Shown: in pieces, positions 38,031-51,027 of the stretch
Layout: every line of letters begins with the position of its first letter
Position numbering within the stretch: position 1 is the stretch's first letter
From: Monomorium pharaonis
Taxonomy: Eukaryota; Arthropoda; Insecta; Hymenoptera; Formicidae
DNA length: 64,000 nt
Assembly (NCBI RefSeq): GCF_013373865.1
Contig: NC_050472.1
Coordinates: 24,687,292 to 24,751,291 of the forward strand
Direction of reading: 5' to 3'
Program-made: the position numbers and the translations under genes
The notes under the pieces: generated by a model
What the model was told of the DNA's origin: nothing
Database searches by the model: none
The model's input: only the letters and a program-made list of their open reading frames with translations

Positions 38031-40349
38031 AAACCGGTAAGCATCGGGGAACGACATTAAGTGGGGAGACCGGAACAGTAACGTCAAATATCCTCCTTCA
38101 AAGAAAAGTAGAAATAAAAATTATTTTTTATTTCATTTCTTTGAGAAATGAAATTTTATTTTTAAAAAAACTGAATAAGAAATTGAAATGCTGGGAAATA
38201 AATTTTAATTTCTTCTATTTATATTGTGTACACCTTTCTAGTATTTTCTATACTTTTAATTTAAACATAATATAACAAATTAATTAATTATTTCTTATAT
38301 ATTATTCTTTTAATCGTTTAATTATTACTGTCTGTTTGATTATTTGATATTTTTAGTAATAGACTAAAGGAAGCAGTCTTTTAATCAGTATTTAAATTTT
38401 AAACAATATTTCTTTAAATAAAGAGAAGCTCATTTTCAAAAAATTATTTTTATCTTTTATATTTAAAATATTAATGGTAATTTTTATTATCAATGTTACA
38501 TTATACTATTAGTTCAATTTCATCATACATTTCATCATACATTTGTCTGACGCATCTTTGGGTTCCACGTAATAGATGTACGTCTGTGGTCCCATTTATG
38601 CTTCTGCGCAGTGATGAAAGAGCGCCTCATAATATTTGTGACGTGGCGGTCACACACACTTGGCTTCTACTATAAATACACGTGAAAAGCGAATGTACAG
38701 TTCATAAGTTGATCCTACAAAGAATATTGATAGTTGGAAGTAACGATGATGTTTAACAAATCTGACGCAACTTTTTCAATATTGCTATGAGAAATGTATT
38801 GTCATGCTTACCCTATTTACTTTATTTGTTAATTAGCTTCATTAGCTTTAGAAATTTTATCGAACGCGGTAGTATACGATTGAGAAATGTGAAGAATTAT
38901 GATAATTTATTGCTAATAAAGAATAATTGCATTATAAGAATGTATACGATTATTTCGATAAAGTCTATTGTATTTATATTGGTCTTCATAATTTACAGAA
39001 ATAAATTACTTTTTCTATATCGTTAATAAATATTACAGAATTAAGAAAAATACTGAAAAAAGTAAAGTTTCTTTTAAATATTGAATTTATTATTTAAATA
39101 TTGAATTTATTATTTATAAGCAATTTTTTCAAGTTTGTAATAAACGTGTGTTTCATTACAAAATAATATAATTTAAGTAGTAATAATAAAACACTGCATT
39201 CTTACTCATACATTTATTAGATTAATATATTAAATAAATAGATAAATATATTTGTTTTTATTGCAATTGTATTTATTATATATTTGTTACATATTTATTT
39301 AGTATATACAAAATGTATATCAAATATTTGATTTTAAAGTGGATAAAATATTCTTGCTAATTGATATTACTGTGTAAATAGTAATATATAATGTTTTGCA
39401 AAAATAGAAAAAAGATTACGTAGTTTAAAAGATCTTAGTATAGCTGAATTTTTATATAGAGTACTTTTATTCATATATATAATATACATACAACATATAT
39501 TATATATATGTAAATATACAATGTATAATATATTAAATTATACATAATGTACTGAGATCCGAATTTGAAAACTCACGTTTTCCGAATATTCCATTGAAAT
39601 TTGTGCATAATTATTATGAAAAATATATATTTTATAAAATATATATGTTATTAAATGTATATAAAATTAGAACAATAATGTTTATATTTAGAAACTATTA
39701 TTTAAAGTTAAATTTTAACCTAATATCCAGAATTTGTAGTTTTAGACTTAAAATAGAAATGTGTTGGTGTTCATATTATGTTTCCATTACTATCATTATT
39801 GAAGTAAGAAGTAAGAATGATAATAGGCACAAACACTACATTTCAATTTCAAGTCTAAAATTACAATTCCTGGATTCTTTAGCCAATATTTGCAGTAAAA
39901 AGTTCATTGTATCTTTCATTACTTATTCTATTTTCGCACACACTTATAGATTATACAAAATATATAAATATAAAAACGTATCTATACATAATTCTATATC
40001 TCGTTCTTAAGATTACATTTTTAATATATTTTATATTTAGCGGTATAAGATAAAGGAACGTTTATCTATTAGCACGTTGACGTAGAATATTTTTTACATG
40101 TCGATTGCTCTTTTAGCTACAAGAAATTAACACGTGTGTCCGGTAATTCGATTTTTAACAATTAGGACGTATGGCCGATAATTTGATTCTTAACGATATT
40201 CACAAAGTTATCGCAAATAACAATTACATGTACATAATTATTAAAAATAAATATAAACGATTATTTTCAAATGATAAATACAAATGATATTCATTTTGAC
40301 AGTTTAAATAACCATACGTAGAAAAATTTCGAAATTGAAAGTAGTATTT
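38031..40349. other. AT-rich intergenic DNA between the two Lsd-2 paralogues
   Basis: Contains long A/T tracts and ATATAT runs (39470-39540). A GC-richer island at 38540-38700 has no recognisable product. No gene supported. Confidence 0.5.
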
Positions 40350-41981
40350 TTACTCGCTTTTTTCCTTTTCGTCTTGTGGTTCTTGCTTCTTTTCACCATT
40401 AATTTGTGGCTTTTCATTGACGGTGTGAAGATATTTTGTGAGTCGAAGGAACTCGACTAAACTGCTGACATAAGCTTTCAATAAACCGTCCTTCTTAATG
40501 GTGCTCAGATGGTTTATTATGTTTAGATAGACCCGTCGAGCAGCTTTATTGGACAGGTGACCGACGGTTTGTAAAGTATGTAGCAGCTTGTCTTCTTCAA
40601 TTGTGTTTACCTCTGTATCTGTAATAAATTTTGTTTATGCATGATTAAGATAATATATTTAAAAATAAAAGAGAAAGAGAAAAGAAAATTTACTTAAACA
40701 AAAACAAAATAATTATATTATTTTTGCATATTTAGAAATAAATTTGCGTAAATATTTGATACAAATTTTATTTAATTAATGATGCAAATATAAGTATATA
40801 ATATAAATGAAAAATATATGTAGAAGTTAATTATATATTTATTAAATTCTCAATGCGGTTTTTAACTTGAAAATGTAATTATATTAAATTGTTTTTATTC
40901 ATTTATTGGTTCAGTGACCTTGGTTATGTAATGAGAAAAAGTTGTAATCATGATTATATCAAATTTGTATTAAAAACTAAAAAAATAAATTAGAAATAAA
41001 TTTTAATAGTAATAGAAGAAAACAGTAATTTAGTGCCTGCTGTAATGACGACTGCTGAAACTCTTACTATTATGTTAGCTACTTTCACTGACTTTCTCAT
41101 CGATTTACACTGCCGGCTTTCATTTACACTCTAATGTTACTTTTCCTTGGAATATTCTAATCATTAGAATATTCTGACGTTTAAAAAAAGAATTTACTTA
41201 ATTAACTTATATAAATTCTTTTTGTAGGTATTGTTACCTAAATAATTGTTTTAATAAGATGTCAACAAGAATGTTAATGAGAAATTAAAAATAAATTTGT
41301 GCGTGTGCTTTACCTTTCGGTCTTTCTTCTCCTTCTGTTGCGGGGAAATATCTGTCAATGAGCTTATCAACGACAACGGCCGTGTTATCAATACCTCTCA
41401 CAGCCACACTACCATAATGTGTATCAAGTATTTGATTGGCTGTGTTCCAGCTGATGTCTCGCAAATTCGTCGCTTGTGCGAGAATCATATCGTTTACATG
41501 TGAAATTCTTGATACCGCTTTTTCTAAAATCTAAAAAAATATACCCACTGTATTAGTATACTTAATTTTTAGGCTCCGACTTTTAATTTTTTGAAAAAAT
41601 TACGAAAATAAATGTTTCTGTTTTATAAAACTAATATTTATAATTATACGATATAAAGAAATCACAAACCTGTCCGGGTTGTTCCTTTACCAGTGGCATT
41701 TTTTCTTCGATTTTATCAAGACCAAGGCATAATGTGTGATCGACAAAATTTATGGGAGTTTCTAATCTTTTCACGATGGGGACAGCGATAGGCATTGCTT
41801 GTCTTGTTGCAGTGGTTAGGGATGATTCCGCAGTACTCAATGCCCAGTGCATTATCATGTGTGAATCTTTTACCCTTGAATACGTCTCTGCAGATTTAAC
41901 GAGTGCCAATTCAATGATGGGTAATTCCATTACGCGATTAAAGACCTTCAGATGGGGAAATTGCGCCACCTCTGTCGCCAT
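40350..41981 (-). CDS. Lsd-2: perilipin, Lsd-2 type (lipid droplet surface protein), paralogue A
   Basis: Three coding exons: 41981-41670, 41530-41314, 40618-40350; 265 residues. Same architecture as the gene at 34687-35875: PAT-type N-terminus (FPHLKVFNRVMELPIIELAL), the segment VDHTLCLGLDKIEEKMPLVK, then YGSVAVRGIDNTAVVVDKLI, then the C-terminal block LLHTLQTVGHLSNKAARRVY, ending in a K/E-rich tail. Both introns sit at the same positions and phases (0 and 1) as in the sister gene, but the second exon is 33 bases shorter, so one helical segment is reduced. The ATG lies in an exon spliced at TTTCAACAG (exon start 42024). A leader exon probably ends at 43034 (GAGATC then GTGAGTACC). No break is seen, so it should be functional. 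Confidence 0.92.
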
Positions 41982-42024
41982 GGTTTTGCACAAGTTTATC
42001 ACGCGTACGTCAAAAATATAATAT

Positions 42025-43033
42025 CTGTTGAAATAAAAACATATTTTTGCAAAGATGATTTATAAATTTGTTAAAAATAATTTAAAGCAAATTTATTTCG
42101 TTAAAAGTATATTCTTTAAATATTGTAAAGTATAAATTTACTCCTACAATAAAGTATTTTAGAACAAATTGTACTTAGTAAAAAAAGAAAATATATTTAA
42201 ACAATGTTAAAAATAGCTATTCTTATTTTTATAATATATATCGTAATAAATAATAAATTTTTATATAAAGCTTTTCAATTATTTCTTTTTTATATATTTT
42301 TGTGCATGTAATATTAAATAAAATTTTTAACGATTGATTTGTGAAGGCAAAAACACTGAAAGTGAAACACAGAAAATAGTCTTTCATGGCGATAAATAAG
42401 GATGTAAATATCAATGTCTTTGAATATTGGCAACACAATATTTTCGAATTCGGCAGTCCTTGAATATGTCGAGAGAATCTACACAAATTGTCAAAATATT
42501 AATTTTTATTTGTCAAACAAACGGAAATATTATTTAAATAATTTTGATACATAATCTATCGCAAATAAAAATTAAAAGCTCATAAAATGCGCGCAAGTTT
42601 TTGATTAGAACTTTATAGTTCCACATTAACTTAAAGTAATAACTTCAAGTAATATGTAATATATAATATCGTATAACAACGATATAACATTTTACAAGTC
42701 ACGCAAAGGTTCTTGACACGTAGAAGTGCACGTAACAACGCTAAAATGTTGCAGAGAAGACTATTTTTGTCATTTTCAATTTAAACTTTTTGTAAGTCTA
42801 AAATAATTTATTATAAAATATCTCTCATGTAACTTTTTTTAAAGTTAATGAGGGGAAATTTATTTTTCACGTTTTTTTCCATAGAGAAAAAGTTACATGA
42901 TTGATATAGAATAAAGCTTTGATCTATTTTGTATCAAATACCGGAGATAAAGTTTCGACAAACAAGAGATTGTAAAAACGTAACTAGATAAGAAATTGTT
43001 AACATCATTATTTTGTTATAAAATGGTACTCAC
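42025..43033 (-). other. 5' untranslated intron of Lsd-2 paralogue A
   Basis: AT-rich interval between the candidate leader exon and the coding exon. It contains a small inverted repeat (42825-42900) and no gene. Confidence 0.5.
42825..42900. repeat. short inverted repeat, 14 bp arms
   Basis: TCATGTAACTTTTT (42825-42838) and its exact reverse complement (42887-42900) enclose 48 bases. It may be a tiny foldback element or a chance hairpin. Confidence 0.6.
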
Positions 43034-43240
43034 GATCTCGCACCAGCCGCTACGTTGATCAGCAGTTGCTTCCCGGCGTAACTCTCGAACACGTCTGATA
43101 TCTCGGCACGAATGCTGACTCCGGCCACGCACGTTGAACACTTATAACGCAGAGAATCGCCTGCGCAGTGAACGCAGTTTGAATAAGCCAATACTGTGGT
43201 ACTGACCGAAGTACGACCATCTGTTAACTGTGCTTACGAA
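43034..43240 (-). promoter_or_regulatory. candidate untranslated first exon and promoter of Lsd-2 paralogue A
   Basis: A GC-rich block in AT-rich surroundings that ends, on the minus strand, at a strong 5' splice site (GTGAGTACC). It sits where the leader of the 40350-41981 gene is expected. The start site is unknown. Confidence 0.5.
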
Positions 43241-45946
43241 AACAATTCTTCATGGTCAGTTTCATAGATACCTAGTACTCTCATCTCATCGAGTGAAACT
43301 ATTTTAACCTAAAGAGTAGGAAATAGCATATCTATGTAATTGATTCGGTTTTTATTTTACTTTTTTATCATAAAATTTTTCTCCTGCATAAGCTTTAATT
43401 TTCAATTTTACTGAAATGTTATTAGATATATCGATATGATATTTTAAATATAAAATAATATAAATGTTTCTGTAATATATAAACATTTCTTTGCGGAGAT
43501 TTCGAATAAAAATAATAAGTACTTTTATTATGTTATATGTACAACATTTATTTTTAGCTTTAACTTTCGAGCACATTTCACACAATTATATAGTCCTGCA
43601 ATTGTAATACATCATTCTTTTCAAAAGAAGCAGAATGCATAACACACGCGAAGGTCAATCCTATAGAATAATGTATGAATCACTGAAAACTAAAATATAT
43701 AAATATTTTTTTGCTTTGCTTTAGATACATTAGTACGTATAAAAGTTTTATTAATTATAGTAAAATAAAAGATAAATTTTTCTTTCTAATACGTAAACGT
43801 AAAAGAAACTTCATATTTTAATTACGATTTATACGGAAATCGCAAACTACTAGACAAAACATCAAGATAACTCGTGTCTAAATCTGCAAAATAACAAGCA
43901 ATGTTATAATTATAATTTTTCTTTGCTGCTTTCTCATGTTTTACTATCATTATGTGTCGGAAAGATATTTCTCAGGATACATATTTCTAGCATAGTGCTG
44001 TAATATAGAAAGGGGAAATGGTTCTTCACTGGTCCTTTTCCATAATCATGTCTCCTCTGTACAAAGTCCATTCCATGTACAACGTCGAATAGATAATTTA
44101 ACCTATGTTATCATCAGTGTGGTTGTCGTATAGTTAGACAGAGATGACTTAAAAATTATCGGAATAATCCATACACACATCCGGATTCCGTAAAAAATTA
44201 TCTTAGTTTAAAATCCTTTTTGCTTTTTTAAAAAGATTTTTTAAAACATAAATCTCTGTTTACAATTAATTACTTATTTATTTTGTTACATTTGATTATT
44301 TTTTTATATTAAACTGCTACAATTTTAAAAAATCAGAACATAATAACAAATTATTGTCTATTATTTATTATCCAAATTACTAAATCTAAATATCTGTAAA
44401 TTTTAAAACAAAACTTCTTTATATTCTTATATATCAGATGTAACAACTAAAAAGTATAAACTTTGATAATAAACTATGAACAAAATTTATTTGGACGGTC
44501 AATTAAAGGTTAAACTATAAAATTATCATAATGATTTCATAATAAGAAGCGATTTAAAGTTATTTTTATATATGGGTTGAGTTCCAGAGTCCACAGACAC
44601 ACGTACATATACATTCAAATATTATTTCAGTTAGACAGTGCGATTTGTAGATAAGCTTTATCACGCGGTGCATGAAGTACTGCGTGAACATCAAATAAAT
44701 GTAATATGTCTCGTTCAGCTGACCTCAATCATTTAAGGTCTTTCATGAATTTCGTAATTTCTGCGTTGTGATCATAATTCAATACATTTTGATACCTAAA
44801 TATGTAAATTATTTAGAAATTAAAAAAACTGCATAAAATATTGTACATATATATTTTGCATGTTAATATATGTATAAAGAATTGCATTAGTATTGTTATA
44901 TTAATACAAAATTATTAGTTTAAAGTTATAAGGATGAGATTTAATAAAAAATATAATAACATATTATTTTACAATTTATTAAAATATACATTATTATATT
45001 ATTTTTAATATTAATACCTAATTAATTACTACTAATATTTAATTATAGTTAGTATTTAATTTAAAAAAAAGATATTTTATCTGCTGACGTAAGTAAAAAA
45101 TATGCATTGCGACTTGTTTAAAGAAGAGAATAGAAAGATAGATTTAAAAATTCTATAACTATTCAAGGATTTCTCCACACTTTCACTATTGAAAGAAATC
45201 TGAAGAGAGCGTAGCGTTGACGGGATGTTTGATGTTTCATGTGATCTTTTCATCTAGTCCATCTGATATCAAAGTCCAAGCTTTTAAACTCTGCGCAATA
45301 AATAATTAGTTCAATTTATCTGATTTGTAATGCGCGTTAATACATTTTTAAACAGATGTATAACGTATTTTTAATATACTTATAACGCACTTTCTTTAAC
45401 ATATAATTACAATATATTTTCTTACTGCACAAAACTGAGGAATAAAGAATATTTACAATGACAAAAGTATAGAAATATGACTAAATTAAAAAAAATATTA
45501 TTATGTAAAAACCAGAACATTAATTAAGCTTTTATCTATGAAATGCATGTATTATTATGATTATTTTAAATGCTTAGAAGGGTAAATGTAAGGGAAAAAA
45601 ATAAGCTCAAATTTGCGTTATATCGCAATTAAGATGGCCCTTTATTTCTTCACTTACATTTAATTATCGTAGGAGGAATAGTTTTGATTAATGTAAGAAG
45701 CACAAAATGAGTATAGCACGGGTATACTGTGCTAATGATAAAATATATTCTATTATTGTATTACGTATTGTATCACGAATACAAGATCATAAAAAATAAT
45801 GATGTAAACGCGGTCGATGAAATGTTATTCTAATGAGCAGCGACTTGGTGCGATTTCTATCCTCGTGTCTTTGACCTTGTAATTGAAAACCATACCAAAA
45901 GGGGAAAGAAACCCGCACGTAGCAGTTTTCAGGCGAGACTTGCTCG
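43241..45946. other. intergenic DNA between Lsd-2 paralogue A and Lsd-1
   Basis: AT-rich, no gene supported. Its right part should contain the 3' untranslated region of Lsd-1. Confidence 0.5.
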
Positions 45947-48900
45947 TTACTCGATACCGTTTATTGGAGGATTGGAAGTCACCGACATGTGGTTATTGTG
46001 GTTCTGTTCGCGGTTTCGCATGCGTGGTATCTTTTGAGGACCTGGGCGACCAGCTAAGAATGCAGCGAATTTTTCCTGCAAGAATAGCCAGCAATGTGAT
46101 ATTATATACATTGCAATAAAGGAATATTTAAAAAGATTTTTAAAGATTATAAAGATATTAATTTACAAATTTAAAGTGATACAAGTAAGACTCAAATTTT
46201 TAATAATATAATTAAGTGTTTTTATAAGTTTTTTTTTATTTATTTTTAAATAATGCATTGATACAATTTTGGGTATATTACGAGAAGGTATATAGCGTAT
46301 ATTACTTACCAGTAATAAATTCGCAGTCGAACTCAACCTTTCAATACCAAAACGTATGACAGACACTTGTTCTTTTGATGCAGAGCTCTTACCTATAAGT
46401 GGGGTCATCTGCAAAGTAATATGAAAAACTATATATATATACAACTATTATTAAAATAAACATAATGTAAGAATTTTCATTTAGATACTTTAAACTATAT
46501 ATTTCTTTAAAACACTAATTCAAGTTAGACAAAAATAATATTTTATTATTTTTATCCCATTTCTTTATCACAAGACGAAAATTTTTAATCGTGTAGACAT
46601 CACTCTTCTTAATTTGATCGGCATATGCGGTTGAGAGAAAGTGCCTCCCAATGATTTTCATTATGTGCGAAAATATTGCTTTTATTGTTAATTGAGTTAT
46701 ATAAATATCTCGAATCAAGCCTGATCAGTGAAGTTGATGTAACCTGCAATGTGGCGTCCGCGACAGCAAGTAGTTGATGAGAAAGCTGGACAAGTAGATG
46801 ACCTAAGCGTCGCGGAGTTCTTGCGGCCAATGCCGCCGTGCCATTCACCAGATGCACTATGCGCCGTGCGGATTCGCGTGTCAAAAGCACGAGAAGCTGT
46901 TCAAGCGTTTCCGGACGCGCCTGATTTTCAGGCTCGGGTAGACTCAATGTGCCCCATAGCTCCTTTGCTTTTTGCATCGCTAATTTTGGGTCCGTGGCTA
47001 TCTGTAGATACATTAGAAATCGACGCCCGTTACAGACATATTTCATATCACGATAAACAGTTCCGGGATAGAACGCCCGTGCCATACCTAGTCCACGAGA
47101 AGGCTTAGTGATCATCGCGTAGTAAATATTTATCTCGGGAGATTTCACACTGGAGTCTTTTTTCATATTTGTAAACATTAATCATGCGAGGACCATTGAA
47201 CGTACTCGTGATCTCGATCAGGCACTGTTTCCGAAACTTACTCTTATCGAAGCTTTCTTATCGAATTTGTTCAGAAAGTTATTTCCGAACTTCAAAATCA
47301 AAAAGATAAAATCTCTGTATTCTATTTGTTCGCATTTGCAAGAGCCATACATTTTTATAATTTATGTATAACTGTAGTCTTTAACAAAACGTTTCTTTTT
47401 TATCCTAAAAGATTGCATTACAGGAAAATGTGTCTGCGCAATATGTGTAGATGTTGTTTTTCTAGGAAAAATACCAAGTTGCATGTGCAACACATATATT
47501 TGTAGTTATTATTTTTGTGAGCATAGATTATATGAAAAATATCTTATTCAGCGTCCCACGACTACGACAGTAATATTCCATCGAGTCAGCGACTATTTCG
47601 CACAAACATCTTTCTATCAGTTGTAGCAGACACATTCAATCATTAAAATAACTGCTGAGAAATGAAAATTTCCTTACATGTGATACGATATAATCAAAAC
47701 TAAATTTCACCGCAACATGATACAATTACTAAAAATAGAATAGTAACGGAAATTATATATTTAATGCAAATTTTGACATAATTTGATATAATAATTGTAC
47801 GTAAGCAATTAATGATTAACAAATAATAAAACAATTAATTATCAAGTCTTACCAATTCCACGACGTACAGAAGGATATGAATGCATTCCGTTCCTTGCTC
47901 TTTGAGTGCGCGCGCTTCGGCTAATGTGCGTCGCGTCAATCTTTTTTGTAGTTTTCGCGAGAATCTTGCGCCGTGTTTGATCGTTCGTGACGTTTTGCTG
48001 ATGTTTTCAGTGGGGTTAATCTCTAAAACATGAATTTGTAAAAAAAACACACGTATTGTTGAATTGCAGCGTAATTGAAGTCAAATAAACGTTATCTACT
48101 ATTATTATTATTAAAAATCTGAGTTAGCCGTGTTATCATATTTACCTTCTTTATCAGCTGGATCCGCTGGCAAATAACGATCCATGTATTTGTCTGCAAC
48201 AGTTAGTGCACCATCCAATCTATCAACGGCAGCGTTAGCAGCTTGATTACCGATTAGCTTGACACTTCCGGCACGCATTAGAACCGGCTTCACAATTTTC
48301 TTATTTACATAGTCTCGCGTATTTAAATATATCTGTAGTACATGAAACATAAAATAAGATATATTATATTGGCCTGCATGCAATAATTTAATTAAGATTA
48401 ATCTGTTTACACGAGACAGCTAATTGTTTCAAATGACTTTCGCGATATCCATATTTCTGATCAAATTTATGGTTTTAATAGTAAATAAATTTTGTTATAA
48501 GCAAATATGTAATTAAATTTTGAAAAAGTCAAATAAAAATTTTGTAAATTATCTTTAAAAAAATACATGTGTAAGAATATGTATAAATTTATATTTTCAT
48601 ACAAATTTCACATAATTATTCTACGCGGAAAAGATTTGTAAACTTACGAGATGAGGGGGAAGATGTACTGCTGGCACTCTCTGCTCAACAATGTCGATAC
48701 CTTTGCACAGAAGCTGATCGATTGTCGTAATTGGTCCATTAAATGCAAAAATCGCTGGTCTTGCTGTCGCTGTTGCAATCGCTAATGACTGCTCCGCCGT
48801 ATCCAAACTCCAATTCATTAAGGAATTTGAGCGCTAAAGAAAAAAAAACGGAAAAATGTAAAAAAAAGGAATAGTTACTGTATATTTTATATTGTTTGCA

Positions 48901-49179
48901 TGAAATTATATATACTTTACATCTATGTCACATTTAAAAAGATTTCTGCAACACTGTCGTATCTTATTTAAATCTTTAAAGTACCAGTTTTTTCTAATAG
49001 TATGACGCACAACATTCTATAATTCTTGTATAATATAGATATAATCGCACCTTTATTTTTCTATACACATTGCCAGCAATGTGTATACCACTTTCCACGA
49101 TGGGAAGACTCGAGATCCTAGCCACGGATTCAAAATGCGGCAAATCCGAGTGCCGCCTTCTCACATTTGCTCGCGCCAT
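45947..49179 (-). CDS. Lsd-1: perilipin, Lsd-1 type (lipid droplet surface protein 1)
   Basis: Seven coding exons: 49179-49051, 48833-48648, 48332-48146, 48022-47853, 47001-46744, 46408-46310, 46075-45947; 385 residues. Lsd-1/PLIN1 sits on the droplet surface and regulates hormone-driven lipolysis. Seen: a basic N-terminus with RRRHS, a protein-kinase-A-type site at Ser11; PAT block LPHFESVARISSLPIVESGI; LCKGIDIVEQRVPAVHLPPH; VDRLDGALTVADKYMDRYLP; and the long Lsd-1-type extension with FSRKLQKRLTRRTLAEARAL, ECIHILLYVVEL and ENQARPETLEQLLVLLTRES. This extension is absent from the two neighbouring genes. Introns after the LPPHL and DPADKE motifs match theirs in position and phase (0 and 1). The 99-base sixth exon is in frame and could be skipped. 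The leader exon candidate is at 50819-50995. Confidence 0.93.
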
Positions 49180-49193
49180 ATGGGGAATAGTCG

Positions 49194-50818
49194 CTGCAAT
49201 TATAATTAATACTGAATTGTAAAACAAGCAAAAGAAATGATTAATCGCGATAGTAATCTGAATTTATATGGATAAATTTCAATACTGTAAACAATTTTCA
49301 CATTTTTACGATATTGCCAAATGTTTATAAAAAATTTTGTCTAAAAAAATCACGTTTCTTGCATCTTTTATCTTTTGACCATACATTTCTATTCTTGGAA
49401 GAAAGTTAATTAACACTTATAAATTGTACGTATACTAAATGATAGTTAGAAACATTATTTACGGTAACAATTAAGTCATACAGCTTTTTCAAATCATACG
49501 TAGATACATTTTTGTTTTATGCAGTAAGTTTTTTTTTTATACTGTCATGCTAAGACAAAAGTTTTTTTATACTGTCATGTGATGCTAAGACAAAAGTAAT
49601 TGCATCATACAAAAGATTAATATATTTAATATTAATTGATTTTTTTCCATTGTTATACTACATAACGTTTGCTTCAATTTGAAAAAATAATTTCTTCCGC
49701 CCTTTTAATTTGAGAAAGTAAAATCTAATGTCTACAAATAAGTACCTCTTCTTTCTTCAATTGCTACCAATGAAGAATAGATTATCGCTAAGACAGCAGT
49801 CCGTGAAAAAAACACGTGTTTTCTTCGCTAAACGTAAACGGCGCCATATGTCACTCAAAAGAAATGACTCGCTCAACATCCGCTCGGTGAACCGATAAGG
49901 GAGGTCATACCGGGAGGGGACGGTGGTAAAGATTTTGCTTCGTGGTTAATGTCGAGGCTATACGCGTCTCTTTTGCGAACATCAAGTAATTTTCTCTGAA
50001 CTGGATGAAATATTAAATTGACGCCAGTGGCAATAGAAAATACATCAAGCTCGTTTCTACGACAATTCGGTCGAAACTCTCGACGAGACTTTCACCTGAG
50101 GTTCATCACTAGGATGTTGAGAATGACAATTGAACTTAAGAGGAGACTCCCTCCGGGTGAAGAAATCTCTCTCCGACCGATTATGCCGGCGGATATACTT
50201 TCTCGCGGAGGTCAAACTTTCTTCGCGTGCACGTATGCAGCATCGCATCTGCGAGATTCGATTCGCAACTTCTTTCTCTCGTATCGATGCATCTCTCTGC
50301 CACATTTATATTTACATTGACGCCTGTAGTTAAACGTTTACCAGCAGATATTTCTCAATTATCTAATGATAATTCGGTATTCGTCGCTTATCTTTATTAT
50401 ATTATGTCGTCTCTCCGCGGATTAAGCTCTAATCTAATCGGCGCGACTACAAAATATCGATCGTATCTGTTAAGCATAAAAGCGATGTTTAGACTCAAAT
50501 GAAAAATTCAATCGCAGATTACTCACATTCTTTATCTCTCGCTCTTCCTTTCTCTCTTTCGCATTTCAATTCAATCGCACTACTAAATGCTGATTTCGCA
50601 CACGAAACGCATTACCCCTTCCTTCTTTTTACTTCGCTCTCTCGGTTCAACTGTACAATCAGCCATACAATCACATTCAGATACACGTATACACGTACTC
50701 GTGCAACCATAAATATGCACATATGCACAAATACACGCGTGCATAAGAGTCACGAATCTGAAATAGATATGAGTCGATGGAGATCGAAGATCAGTTATTA
50801 CACATCGAAAAATCTTAC
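49194..50818 (-). other. 5' untranslated intron of Lsd-1
   Basis: Runs from donor GTAAGA at 50818 to the acceptor TAATTGCAG ahead of 49193. It has a GC-richer block at 49830-50320, possibly regulatory, and a 35 bp tandem duplication near 49535-49600 (TTTTTTATACTGTCATG twice). Open frames in the GC block are not conserved-looking. Confidence 0.5.
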
Positions 50819-51027
50819 CTGAGAGCAAAGGCGAGCTAAAACGGCGGAATGCTGTCCGCGGATTCTCTGTGAATATTGTGTCAACCGGGCCAATCGCGTC
50901 CGAATCCGGCGGCCGGATGAGACGGCTGAAAACTCGGCGTTTCGACCGAAGAACGCGCCGTTGACTGCACGATGGAGACTGTAAATGAGTATCTCATCGG
51001 TTTGACCTATGACACATCGATTATATA
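50819..51027 (-). promoter_or_regulatory. candidate Lsd-1 promoter (TATA box) and untranslated first exon
   Basis: Minus strand: TATATAA at 51027-51021, then a GC-rich leader of about 175 bases ending in GCTCTCAG and the donor GTAAGATTT. If the TATA box acts at the usual 25-30 bases, transcription begins near 50995. The leader would be joined to the coding exon at 49193. Confidence 0.5.
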
